Shown here piece by piece: positions 24,199 to 31,946 of a stretch of DNA of 32,371 nt. Both the position numbers and the translations under genes were made by a program. Numbering within the stretch: position 1 is the first letter of the stretch; each line of letters opens with the position of its first letter. The stretch is from NCBI GenBank assembly GCA_947177415.1, contig CAMWUK010000037.1:1-32371 (forward strand). The letters are read 5' to 3'. This stretch comes from an uncultured Clostridiaceae bacterium (GTDB lineage: Bacteria; Bacillota; Clostridia; Lachnospirales; Lachnospiraceae). The notes under the pieces are model-generated. The model searched no databases. It worked only from the letters and a program-made list of their open reading frames with translations, and had not been told where the DNA came from.

Positions 24199-24618
24199 TT
24201 ATTCTGATTGAATTTCAAAGCAGTATCCCACTTCTCTGGTACACTGGACAGAAAAAGATGGCACCTTGCTGAGTTTTTTTCGCAGATTACGGACATGATA
24301 ACCAATCGTGTCATTTACCTCACCAGAGGGAAAACCACCCCATACACATTGGTAAATCTGTTCATAAGTCAGCACCTGTCCTTTATTTGTGGCAAGCAGG
24401 CAGAGAATATCAAATTCCTTTGTGGTCAGATGGACTTTCTTGCAATTACAATAAACCGTCCTTTGTTCAGGACTGATTTCCAAACCGGGAAATGATATGA
24501 TGTTTTCATTACTGAATGACATCTTTTCAAAATGAGGAAAGCGTTTCAAATATGCAATTATTTCCTCAAACTCCTGTTTATCATCATCTGTAAATTCTAT
24601 CAATAGTATTCTGCCCAT
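24199..24618 (-). CDS. Orphan OmpR-type winged-helix regulator without a full receiver domain
   Basis: 139 residues from the ATG at 24618 (MGRILLIEFTDDD.., RBS AGGTGG). The first 40 residues resemble the first strand of a receiver (ILLIEF) but the domain is far too short and lacks the phospho-acceptor Asp and Lys. From about residue 45 a complete Trans_reg_C winged helix follows (ISPEQRTVYCNCKKVHLTTKEFDILCLLATN, with NDTIGYHVRNLRKKLS as recognition helix and TREVGYCFEI as wing). Its activity must be set by something other than phosphorylation. The four 11-bp repeats just downstream are its likely target (inference). Found on element-like DNA beside the XRE gene. Confidence 0.85.
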   Translation of the reverse strand: MGRILLIEFTDDDKQEFEEIIAYLKRFPHFEKMSFSNENIISFPGLEISPEQRTVYCNCKKVHLTTKEFDILCLLATNKGQVLTYEQIYQCVWGGFPSGEVNDTIGYHVRNLRKKLSKVPSFSVQCTREVGYCFEIQSE

Positions 24619-24634
24619 AAATCCACCTGCTTTC

Positions 24635-24678
24635 AAAAAAAGTGACGAGATAATTCCCGCCACTCTAGCCACTTTTTT
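24635..24678 (-). terminator. Intrinsic terminator of the three-paralogue operon
   Basis: AAAAAAGTG and CACTTTTTTT arms with additional GAG/CTC pairing around GGCGGGAATTAT, giving a T7 run on the minus strand. It follows the gene ending at 24714 by about 36 bp and overlaps the leader of the winged-helix gene. Confidence 0.65.
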
Positions 24679-24713
24679 GTGATTATTTTATCTGTTTCTT
24701 ATGCCATATTACA

Positions 24714-25202
24714 CTATAGTTTTTCAAGCCTGTCTATAAAAGCCTGATAAAACTCCTTTTCTTTCATAATCTGCTGCACTTGCAAACTGCGCTGACTGAT
24801 TGGTTCTAATGGGTTTTCCAAATCATAAAGAAGTTTTTTTGTTGCCTGTAATGCCGATTGCACGGAATTACCCAAAATGTCGTTATAGTTTGGTTTGCCC
24901 TTAAGTTGGTTGGTAAGCCGTTGCACCATCATCTGGGATATATGTCCCATCATTCCATTTTTCTTTCTGCCCATACCATCTATGCCAACCTCTGCTGCCG
25001 CCTCCATCCATGCTGTCTTTACTTTTTCCGGTGCGTTTGGTGCAACAGAACGAAAGGCTTTTTCGGTATGGTCATTTTTAACAGCATCTTCCTTTTCAAT
25101 TAACGTGTCCATAAATTGATTTTCAGACACATTATTTTCTGTCTGTTTTGTTTCGTACCCTGTTACCGGGTAGCCTGCTGTTCCAATTCCATTAACACTC
25201 AT
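24714..25202 (-). CDS. Uncharacterised protein with shared GYPV-GYET N-terminal module, member 3
   Basis: 162 residues from the ATG at 25202 (MSVNGIGTAGYPVTGYETK). This start has GGAG nine bases upstream and aligns with the other two members; a longer frame from 25217 would place that site inside the gene. After the N-terminal module comes a charged linker, then KVKTAWMEAAAEVGIDGMG, GMMGHISQMMVQRL, NDILGNSVQSALQATKKLL and EFYQAFIDRLEKL, a helical domain. I believe I have seen it in hypothetical proteins of gut Lachnospiraceae. There is no signal peptide, membrane helix or enzyme motif. Last gene of a three-gene operon. Confidence 0.7.
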   Translation of the reverse strand: MSVNGIGTAGYPVTGYETKQTENNVSENQFMDTLIEKEDAVKNDHTEKAFRSVAPNAPEKVKTAWMEAAAEVGIDGMGRKKNGMMGHISQMMVQRLTNQLKGKPNYNDILGNSVQSALQATKKLLYDLENPLEPISQRSLQVQQIMKEKEFYQAFIDRLEKL

Positions 25203-25295
25203 CTTTATTTTCTCCATTATTTATTATGATTTTTATGTGTGGTTCCTCTGCCATTCAGAACCAGCTATGCCCTCTTAATACTAAGTCCAGGCATC

Positions 25296-25892
25296 TTACT
25301 TATCCAAAAATCCTAAAAACTTCTGCCATTCCATATAACCTTTCAAATCCCCATAACTATACTCTGACTGCATAATATCCTTGACAATATCCACCCAATT
25401 CATATTTGTTGAAAAACTCCAAGAGCCGTAACTTCTCTGCTCTGCGTTTTTTACGGCTTTTGCAACTGCTGCTTTCAGCACTGTATCTTCAAAACTGCCT
25501 TTACCGCTTTCTTTCAGATTGGAAGTGTACGCATACATTTCCGCCGTATCACAGTTTTTCGGATCTACCTTAGAAACATCTATCATTCGTTCTGTAACAT
25601 TTCCGTCCTTATCCCATGTTTTCACTTTATAAACCGGATTGCCCGGATCAAAATCTTGCGTTTTATATACAGTAATAGATGAATTATTTACTATATCAAC
25701 GCCAGAACAAATTGCAATATCCTCCGTTTTTTCATCAGAGCCATGCAAAATGGCTGTTGAAGCCTGTCCTGTTGCCTGTGCTGCTTCCGCCACTTGTTTT
25801 GCAAAGTTTTCTCCTGAGACATTTCTTTCTGTCTTTTTTGTTTCGTACCCTGCTATCGGATAACCTTTTGTTCCAATTCTGTCAAAATTCAA
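25296..25892 (-). CDS. Uncharacterised protein with shared GYPV-GYET N-terminal module, member 2 (DUF6033-like)
   Basis: 198 residues from the TTG at 25892. GGAGG lies ten bases upstream and this start aligns residue for residue with member 3 (xNFDRIGTKGYPIAGYETK); an ATG at 25913 precedes the ribosome site. The middle has a beta-rich part (ITVYKTQDFDPGNPVYKVKT, WDKDGNVTERMIDVSKVDP). The C-terminal part is helical and aromatic (MYAYTSNLKESGKGSFED, NMNWVDIVKDIMQSEYSYGD, LKGYMEWQKFLGFL). The resemblance to DUF6033-type proteins is from memory. No known function; soluble, no signal peptide. It shares with members 1 and 3 only the first ~35 residues. Confidence 0.68.
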   Translation of the reverse strand: MNFDRIGTKGYPIAGYETKKTERNVSGENFAKQVAEAAQATGQASTAILHGSDEKTEDIAICSGVDIVNNSSITVYKTQDFDPGNPVYKVKTWDKDGNVTERMIDVSKVDPKNCDTAEMYAYTSNLKESGKGSFEDTVLKAAVAKAVKNAEQRSYGSWSFSTNMNWVDIVKDIMQSEYSYGDLKGYMEWQKFLGFLDK

Positions 25893-25944
25893 TTTCTTAT
25901 ATCCTCCATTCATATCCTGATCGTAATCCCTTATGCTACATTAT

Positions 25945-26337
25945 TCAAACATTTTGATTTTTGAAAGTCAAATGTAAGCCAGCTACCTGCAAAACATTTT
26001 GATTACAAGATTGCCCATTTCCAGATATAAATATAGGGACACCACATAACGGACAACTGCCATCCGCTTTAATCATAGAACCACACAACGAACAGAATTT
26101 ATCTTCAGACTCTGATGTTTTGTCAACATCATCTTTCAAATGATGTAACTGTTCTTTCTCTGATTGCTCTTTGCCTAGATATTTTATAGTCGTACCAGAA
26201 TGCAATTCTTCAGTTTCTATCTTTGTTGTCGCTTTGCTTATTTCATCAGCAAAGTTCTTTTCTGCCACACTTTCTCCCATCCCTCTCATTCCATACACAA
26301 CAAGATAATCTGCTGCTCTTATTCCATTAACACTCAT
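25945..26337 (-). CDS. Uncharacterised protein with N-terminal module and zinc ribbon, member 1
   Basis: 130 residues, ATG at 26337 with GGAGG eight bases upstream. It begins MSVNGIRAADYLVVYGMRG then SVAEKNFADEI, a diverged form of the N-terminal module of members 2 and 3. The C-terminal part carries CSLCGSMIKADGSCPLCGV, two CxxC knuckles of a zinc ribbon, followed by a short tail. First gene of the three-gene operon. The gap 26338-26550 before it is AT-rich and holds its promoter, which I cannot place with confidence. Confidence 0.68.
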   Translation of the reverse strand: MSVNGIRAADYLVVYGMRGMGESVAEKNFADEISKATTKIETEELHSGTTIKYLGKEQSEKEQLHHLKDDVDKTSESEDKFCSLCGSMIKADGSCPLCGVPIFISGNGQSCNQNVLQVAGLHLTFKNQNV

Positions 26338-26550
26338 CTACATGACCTCCAGTATCATCCATTTTCCCACTATGCAACTTTGAATAATTTATCGTCAATT
26401 TTATCTATATTATTTATATTTTTTGCATTATTTAGTCTATTTGCACATATAATATAGGTCGATAACAAATAAAAAAAGAACAACTCACAATCTACGCACA
26501 AACATAGCATTGTATATAGAATGAATCAGTAGCATTGGTTTTCGTGATTT

Positions 26551-27018
26551 CTAATATCCTTTGCAGACATCTACCCATTCCGCATACCCTGAATATTCCT
26601 CCAGCTCCGAAATGGTAAGCTCTATCGCACTGTTAGAACTGCCGCAGGCAGGGAAAACCGTATCAAAGCGTTTTAACGATACGTCCAAATATACCTTTAC
26701 ACCCTCATTTACCGCAAACGGGCAGACACCCCCTACTGCATGTCCCACCAATGTTTCCACCTCATCCATTGAGAGCATTTTTGCCTTTTTGCTGAACTTT
26801 GCCTTATATTTCGGATTGTCGATCTTCGCATCCCCTGCTGCCACAATCAGCATCGCCTCATTTTCCATCATAAAAGAAAGTGTTTTTGCTATCCTCTCAG
26901 GCTCACAGTGTAATGCTTTGGCGGCAAGCTCCACCGTTGCACTGGACACATCAAACTCCTGAATCCTTTCCTCCATGCCATGTTCCCTGAAATATGCCTT
27001 TACCTTATCTATTGCCAT
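26551..27018 (-). CDS. YbaK/ProX-type aminoacyl-tRNA deacylase domain protein
   Basis: 155 residues from the ATG at 27018 (AAGGAGG seven bases upstream; frame open further but without a start site). The single YbaK/EbsC fold is recognised by ATVELAAKALHCEPERIAKTLSF, AAGDAKIDNPKYKAKFSKKA, VGHAVGGVCPFAVNEGVKVYLD and ACGSSNSAIELTISELEEY. Proteins of this family remove wrong amino acids (Ala or Cys) from tRNA, mainly tRNA-Pro. The GGVCPF motif is close to the ProX/PrdX-like group. It is the third gene of an operon with the MBL hydrolase and the XRE-cupin regulator (13 bp gap). Confidence 0.88.
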   Translation of the reverse strand: MAIDKVKAYFREHGMEERIQEFDVSSATVELAAKALHCEPERIAKTLSFMMENEAMLIVAAGDAKIDNPKYKAKFSKKAKMLSMDEVETLVGHAVGGVCPFAVNEGVKVYLDVSLKRFDTVFPACGSSNSAIELTISELEEYSGYAEWVDVCKGY

Positions 27019-27031
27019 TGCTTTCCTCCTT

Positions 27032-27910
27032 CTATATCCCCTGCCACAGCAGCATACTGTCCTGAAACATGGCATCCACCTTCCCGGTATCTTTCAGCCA
27101 TGAGAGGTAAGAACGCACTGTACTGCCCACTAACACATACTGTTCAAAATTCATAGCAAGCCCATATCCTTTGAACACTTGCTGTAAAATCCCCTCAAAA
27201 TTTATAGGTTTTTCACAGATGGATAAAATCCGCTCCGCTATGCTATGTACCTTATTCCGATTATACCGGACAAGTTTCTTAATATCCGAAACTGCCTCTG
27301 CATGAGCCGGAACAAACATGGCTGCCTCCATTCCCTCCACTATATCCAATGTTTTCAGATAAGCGCCTACATCATAAATGAAAGATACTGCATACTTTTC
27401 CAGCGTTTCCCGACTGCTGATACAGTCCGCAAGGAATACCACCCCATCCGGCATACGGAAACCAACCATGTCAAAGAAATGCCCCGGTAGTGGTATCACT
27501 TCAATTTCCTTCGGGAATCCTCCATCGGAAAAATCCGTCACACCACTTTCCTGTGCCATCAGAAACTTGTGCCGCAAGTCCTTACATGGATATCCGCCAT
27601 AAAGAAAAGACGGCTCCAGAACTGGATATTTTGTGAATGCCGCCTCAATACCACCGGAATAAATCTTACATCCTGTCTGTCCCTGCAGGTAACGATTGCC
27701 GCCAATATGGTCTGCATTGGAATGGGTGTTTAGTATGGCCGTTAAGTGCCAGCCATTCTTATCCAAAATCTGCCTGATCTTCCTCCCCGCATCCTTGTCA
27801 TTCCCACTATCAACCAGATAGACATTATCCTTATTTGCAACATAAACGCCTATCTTTGCCGGACAGTTTATATAATAGCATTTCTCACTAATTTGTTTCA
27901 GCTCATACAT
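27032..27910 (-). CDS. MBL-fold metallo-hydrolase
   Basis: 292 residues. The metal-binding signature reads NTHSNADHIGGN: the usual HxHxDH has Asn at the second His, a variant I recall in this subfamily. Further ligand positions are PLPGHFFDMVGF and VVFLADCISS, and MFVPAHAEAV near the end. The C-terminal ~80 residues form a helical extension (AERILSICEKPINFEGILQQ). These enzymes hydrolyse thioesters or related bonds; the substrate is not predictable. ATG at 27910 with GGAGG upstream. 15 bp from the XRE-cupin gene and 13 bp from the YbaK gene, forming one operon. Confidence 0.85.
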   Translation of the reverse strand: MYELKQISEKCYYINCPAKIGVYVANKDNVYLVDSGNDKDAGRKIRQILDKNGWHLTAILNTHSNADHIGGNRYLQGQTGCKIYSGGIEAAFTKYPVLEPSFLYGGYPCKDLRHKFLMAQESGVTDFSDGGFPKEIEVIPLPGHFFDMVGFRMPDGVVFLADCISSRETLEKYAVSFIYDVGAYLKTLDIVEGMEAAMFVPAHAEAVSDIKKLVRYNRNKVHSIAERILSICEKPINFEGILQQVFKGYGLAMNFEQYVLVGSTVRSYLSWLKDTGKVDAMFQDSMLLWQGI

Positions 27911-27925
27911 TTTACCTTTCCTCCT

Positions 27926-28483
27926 TTAATTAGCCGGATAAAAGATTACATTGTAAACAGTACACATCTCATCAGTAACATTGTGGTATGCGTGGGAAAC
28001 ATCCGCAAGAAACCGTATAGACTGCTTTTCCTGCAAGACAACTTCCTTTCCCCCGATTATCATTTTCAATGTCCCCTGCACTAAAAAAATGTATTCTTCC
28101 ACACCCTCCACATGAGGCACAGAATCATGCTGCACCCCTGCATCGAACTCAATATAGAACACTTCCACATTTCTTACCGGATCAAAAGGGAACAGTGGAT
28201 ATGCCCTCATATTTCCATTTTCCTCTGTAATCAGCTCCTGATCTGTAAGCCCTGCAACCATGTACTCCGTTTCCCGCTGTTTACAGAAAAATGATAATGG
28301 TATCTTTAATCCGGTTGAAATCTTCCATAAGGTATTTATCGTGGGGGAAGACTGCCCCCGCTCAATCTGCCCTAACATAGGCTTGCTTACATCTGTCATT
28401 TCCGATACGGCATCCAAAGTCAGTCCCCTTGTTTTCCGTATCTCTTTCAGACGCTCGCCTATCTGCAATGAATTTTTCTCCAT
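27926..28483 (-). CDS. XRE-cupin transcriptional regulator
   Basis: 185 residues. N-terminal XRE helix-turn-helix (LKEIRKTRGLTLDAVSEMT, VSKPMLGQIERGQSSPTINT, LWKISTGLKIPLSFF) plus C-terminal cupin (VQHDSVPHVEGVEEYIFLVQ, GTLKMIIGGKEVVLQ, SIRFLADVSHAYHNV). This class senses small molecules through the cupin and often controls the genes downstream. ATG at 28483 with AGGAGG five bases upstream. A 36-bp imperfect palindrome covers the promoter region (28494-28529), consistent with autoregulation. It heads the operon with the MBL hydrolase and YbaK-like genes. Confidence 0.9.
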   Translation of the reverse strand: MEKNSLQIGERLKEIRKTRGLTLDAVSEMTDVSKPMLGQIERGQSSPTINTLWKISTGLKIPLSFFCKQRETEYMVAGLTDQELITEENGNMRAYPLFPFDPVRNVEVFYIEFDAGVQHDSVPHVEGVEEYIFLVQGTLKMIIGGKEVVLQEKQSIRFLADVSHAYHNVTDEMCTVYNVIFYPAN

Positions 28484-28493
28484 GAAACCTCCT

Positions 28494-28529
28494 GTATGTT
28501 TTTATATATTTTTATATATCATAACATAC
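28494..28529. promoter_or_regulatory. Palindromic operator before the XRE-cupin gene
   Basis: GTATGTT and AACATAC are the outer arms of a 36-bp AT-rich palindrome with inner ATATAT arms on both sides of AAAA. It lies 10-46 bp upstream of the ATG, with possible -35/-10 sequences inside and just upstream. Likely bound by the XRE-cupin protein itself (inference). Confidence 0.5.
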
Positions 28530-28612
28530 ATTCAAGTAAATGAAAAGAGTTGAAGCAGTTAATGTATCTACTAACTTTCCGGCTCTCCTATGAGGATATA
28601 TGTATGAAATGG

Positions 28613-28651
28613 CAGACCACCGCATATAGGCAAATCTATAGCGACGGTCTG
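28613..28651 (-). terminator. Structured inverted repeat after the ABC exporter operon
   Basis: CAGACC...GGTCTG with inner CGC-TATAG / CTATA-GCG pairing makes a long interrupted stem just after the ATPase stop. There is no strong T run on the minus strand (CCATTTC), so termination is uncertain; it could instead protect the mRNA 3' end. Confidence 0.35.
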
Positions 28652-28667
28652 TAAATTTTCTCTGATT

Positions 28668-29309
28668 TCAAGCAATATCCTCAGTCCCTACAATTACTCC
28701 TTTCTTCAAAGTCAGGATAACATCCGCTTTCTGTGCCAGTTCTTTACTATGTGTAACCATAATTACACATTTATTTTTCTCATGTGCAAGTTCTGAAAAA
28801 ATAGCAATTATCTCATTCGCAGTATCTTCATCCAAATTTCCTGTCGGCTCATCAGCCAGCAGGACAGGTGCATTACTTGCCAACGCCCTTGCTATAGCAA
28901 CCCGCTGCTGCTGTCCACCGGATAGCTGCATTACATTACGTCGGCTTTGGATTTCATCCAATCCCATTGATTTTAGCAAACTCATAGCATCTTCTTTTCC
29001 GCCAAGTCGGACGTTTTCAACTGGTGTAAGGTAATCAATCAGGTTATAATTTTGAAACACAAGAGATATATTCTCTTTCCTATGCTCGTTTAATCCTTTC
29101 TGCATGATATTCACCCCATTCATGCAGATTGTTCCCTCCACTGGCACATCAAGTCCTGCCAGCAGGGAAAGCAAAGTTGTTTTCCCTGATCCACTTGTAC
29201 CCAAAACAGCATACATCTTCCCTCTTTCAAAACTGTAAGATATATGGTTCAATATCACCTTATCTCTCTGTGATTTGTAATGATACATTACATCTTTTAT
29301 TTCTAACAT
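28668..29309 (-). CDS. ABC exporter ATPase, MacB/LolD type
   Basis: 213 residues. Walker A GTSGSGKTT (about 37-45), Q-loop VFQNYNLIDYLTPVENV, signature LSGGQQQRVAIARAL, Walker B VLLADEPTGNLDE and H-loop VTHSKEL. These are the hallmarks of the MacB/LolD/FtsE group that pairs with FtsX-type permeases. AGGAGG five bases before the ATG, nine bases after the upstream permease. It powers the two permeases encoded before it. Systems of this type in Firmicutes often export peptides or serve bacitracin/lantibiotic-type resistance; the substrate here is not known. Confidence 0.93.
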   Translation of the reverse strand: MLEIKDVMYHYKSQRDKVILNHISYSFERGKMYAVLGTSGSGKTTLLSLLAGLDVPVEGTICMNGVNIMQKGLNEHRKENISLVFQNYNLIDYLTPVENVRLGGKEDAMSLLKSMGLDEIQSRRNVMQLSGGQQQRVAIARALASNAPVLLADEPTGNLDEDTANEIIAIFSELAHEKNKCVIMVTHSKELAQKADVILTLKKGVIVGTEDIA

Positions 29310-29318
29310 AAGGACCTC

Positions 29319-30761
29319 CTAACTCATCCTACTTAATATTTCTTTTGGTTTCTGAACCATGATGGAAATACAGGACAATGCAATTGCAATTATGATTACC
29401 CCAAGAACTGATATTCCAGATAAAAATACTACCTCCCCACTGATTTCTACCGTAATACCCACAATCTCCGCCCTGTCGTCTTCTAACATGCTGCTTGATA
29501 CCATACCTGCATCCAATTGTTCCTCCTCTGCCTGCATCTGCGTCTGATAATCCACCAGATATCCGACAACCCCTTGCGAAACCATCGGGGAAGCTGCTGC
29601 AGCGAGCAGGAATGCCACACAGCCAACTAATACTCCCTCCAGAAGCATTTGCCTGACAATACTGAATTTTGTCCTGCCAAGCGAAAGATAGATGCCGATT
29701 TCATGTACTCTGCCTTTTAACCAGAACAGGAAAACCAGACATATGATAATTATGCCGGATACACAGACCAGTATCAGAATCAACAAACTCATTTTCTCCA
29801 ATTCGCCAAAGTTTTCAGTCATCGTGTCACTCATTCCCGTATTATCAAGGAAATCATATCTTTCCCATCCGATATCTACTGCCTGTATTTTTTCCTTCAC
29901 AGTTTCATATTCATCCACATCCCCTACCACAAAAGTTGCATACTGATATAGAGGACTTCCTTCATTCCCTTCTGGCTTTTCAGGAAAAGACAGGTCTGTA
30001 AATATAATGTTCTCACTCCGGTAACTGTCACCATACATAATCGGTGTAATACCATTTATAGAATCATAGATACCTACAACCTCTGCTTTGTATATTGTGG
30101 AAGATTCTCTGTCCTTCCAGTTGTTAAATTCCAGATAATCCCCCACCTGCAATCCGTTTAAGTCTGCAATCTCTCTGGAAATTATACATACATCTTTATC
30201 TTCCGGCGTAATCATTCTGCCCTCCTTTACCTCAATATTTCCTTTCTGGACGTCAAAGTCCAGTTCCATGCGGAGGTTTCCACGAAGTGACACGCCCTGC
30301 TGGTCAGAACTCTGATCCATATCCTTATCCTCAATACGCTCAAAATTGACCGGATTCACAACTGTATTGGCGGTTGTAATGTTATATGCTTCTATCCCGT
30401 CTACTTCTGCGATTTTTAGGATATCCTCCATCAAAAGCGTCTCAAAAGAATTATCACCCCACACTTGCCATTCTCCCGATTCAAGCTGCTCCTTATGGTA
30501 TCCTCCTGCACTCCCGCTTTTTCCCTCCCCAATCTCTTTGGAAAGTTTTTCCATCCGTTCATGACGGTTTGCCTCATTTTCTTCTAACCGAAATGACGCC
30601 CCGATTGCCTGCTTGCCTTCATTCTGCGTCTGTATGGTGGCAGATTTACAAGCCCATCCTGCAAATATGAATATTGAGGTTATAAATATAATCAGCAGGA
30701 GCAGTATAGTCTTTCCCTTCTTCCTCAAGACAGAACGTATGCTCAATCCAAATACATTCAT
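29319..30761 (-). CDS. ABC exporter permease, FtsX/MacB type (longer)
   Basis: 480 residues. N-terminal helix (ILLLLIIFITSIFIFAGWA), large extracytoplasmic MacB_PCD-like domain (about residues 40-310; VCIISREIADLNGLQVGDYL, AEVVGIYDS), then three C-terminal helices with the FtsX pattern (LVFLFWLKGRVHEIGIYLSLG). The start codon is one base after the preceding gene's stop, with GGAGGG upstream. A 40-residue polar insert between the second and third helices (QMQAEEEQLDAG..) is unusual in length. Forms a heteromer with the next permease and the ATPase. Confidence 0.9.
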   Translation of the reverse strand: MNVFGLSIRSVLRKKGKTILLLLIIFITSIFIFAGWACKSATIQTQNEGKQAIGASFRLEENEANRHERMEKLSKEIGEGKSGSAGGYHKEQLESGEWQVWGDNSFETLLMEDILKIAEVDGIEAYNITTANTVVNPVNFERIEDKDMDQSSDQQGVSLRGNLRMELDFDVQKGNIEVKEGRMITPEDKDVCIISREIADLNGLQVGDYLEFNNWKDRESSTIYKAEVVGIYDSINGITPIMYGDSYRSENIIFTDLSFPEKPEGNEGSPLYQYATFVVGDVDEYETVKEKIQAVDIGWERYDFLDNTGMSDTMTENFGELEKMSLLILILVCVSGIIIICLVFLFWLKGRVHEIGIYLSLGRTKFSIVRQMLLEGVLVGCVAFLLAAAASPMVSQGVVGYLVDYQTQMQAEEEQLDAGMVSSSMLEDDRAEIVGITVEISGEVVFLSGISVLGVIIIAIALSCISIMVQKPKEILSRMS

Positions 30762-30762
30762 G

Positions 30763-31935
30763 TTATCCCTCCATTTCCGATAAAATCTCTTTTGGGTGCT
30801 TTTTCAAATATGGTAACATGGCAATTACTGTCAATAGTATAATCATACACATGCCACAACCTAAAGTCAGCAGGCTTCCTGTATAATCCACCTTCCAGCT
30901 TCCACCGGTGCTTTCCAATATTCCTAAACCGTTACTGAGCTTTGGTAACAGACTGTATCCCAGGAATCCTGAAATGACAAATGAAATAATATACAGCACT
31001 AGTCCTTCTGCCACAGCCTGTAATAATAAATTGCTTTTTTCTAACCCAAGACTTACATATACAGCAATTTCTACCTTGCGCCCCCGCATCCACATGGACA
31101 ATAACAGCCCTGTCACCAGACAGCCTGTAATAAGCGTAATAGTCAGAACCAACAGGGTAATTCTGCCTGTCTGCTCAATAGAAATCCTCATTTTTTGATA
31201 AGTATGGTCATTCGCCTGGACATAAGCTTTCCCATTACACCTTTCATCTAATGCCCCAGCCAATCCATCCAGTTTTTCCGGTTCTATTACATAACAGACA
31301 ACTTTTGTGAAACCCTTTTGATTCTCAGTCAGGTTTTCGCCTGCCAGTATATAAATCTGGTTTTCAATCCTGTTTACTGTGGCAACCTTCTCTGTCTGCT
31401 GCCTTTCTGTCCCAGATAAAAATATTCCAGTTATTTTATAATCTTCCGAAATGCAGTCTCCAACCCAGAGCCCGTTTTGTTCAGCCAGTATTTGATTTAT
31501 CACTATCTCATTGCTGTTTACCGGAAAGGTTCCTTCCACCAGACGGTATATTTTCTCTTCAAAGGGGCTGTCCTTATCAATCCGGTTCTGCAAATGGACT
31601 GTACATAATGCGTCTGATTGTTCATCCCCGATAATTGGCACCAGTTCTGGAATTCCCATCTGTTCTGACCTCAGACAATTCATCCAGCTTATATTGGTAA
31701 TTTCTGAAAATTCTTTTATGTCATCCCCGGTAAACCGCTCCGTTTCCTCCCGAATTTCCAATATTACCTTGCTCTCCGTATTGCTGCGTAAGTTTTTCAT
31801 GACTTCTTCCGATGTCTTTTGTATCCCTAATATACCAAGCACCATACAGTTAATCACCATAAAAATCAGGAACAATAGTAATGATTTCAGCCTTTTTCTG
31901 CTGATATAGCAGAAAGCTCTTTGTAGATAATTCAT
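30763..31935 (-). CDS. ABC exporter permease, FtsX/MacB type (shorter)
   Basis: 390 residues from the ATG at 31935 (MNYLQRAFCYISRKRLKSL; AGGAGG four bases upstream, frame open further without RBS). One N-terminal helix, an extracytoplasmic MacB-core-like domain (EIVINQILAEQNGLWVGDCI, YKITGIFLSG), then three helices with LSMWMRGRKVEIAVYVSLGLEKS. It is clearly homologous to the longer permease downstream and overlaps none of its neighbours. Eleven bases separate it from the gene running off the window edge. Confidence 0.9.
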   Translation of the reverse strand: MNYLQRAFCYISRKRLKSLLLFLIFMVINCMVLGILGIQKTSEEVMKNLRSNTESKVILEIREETERFTGDDIKEFSEITNISWMNCLRSEQMGIPELVPIIGDEQSDALCTVHLQNRIDKDSPFEEKIYRLVEGTFPVNSNEIVINQILAEQNGLWVGDCISEDYKITGIFLSGTERQQTEKVATVNRIENQIYILAGENLTENQKGFTKVVCYVIEPEKLDGLAGALDERCNGKAYVQANDHTYQKMRISIEQTGRITLLVLTITLITGCLVTGLLLSMWMRGRKVEIAVYVSLGLEKSNLLLQAVAEGLVLYIISFVISGFLGYSLLPKLSNGLGILESTGGSWKVDYTGSLLTLGCGMCMIILLTVIAMLPYLKKHPKEILSEMEG

Positions 31936-31946
31936 AACCCCTCCTA

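Noticed and set aside
24129-24314. 61-codon minus-strand frame covering the end of the winged-helix gene
   Set aside because: Out-of-frame shadow that contains the terminator and repeat region; no ribosome site.
26338-26550. Promoter of the three-paralogue operon (TTGACG ... CATAGT)
   Set aside because: The -10 is poor and several other AT-rich alternatives exist, so no single promoter could be supported.
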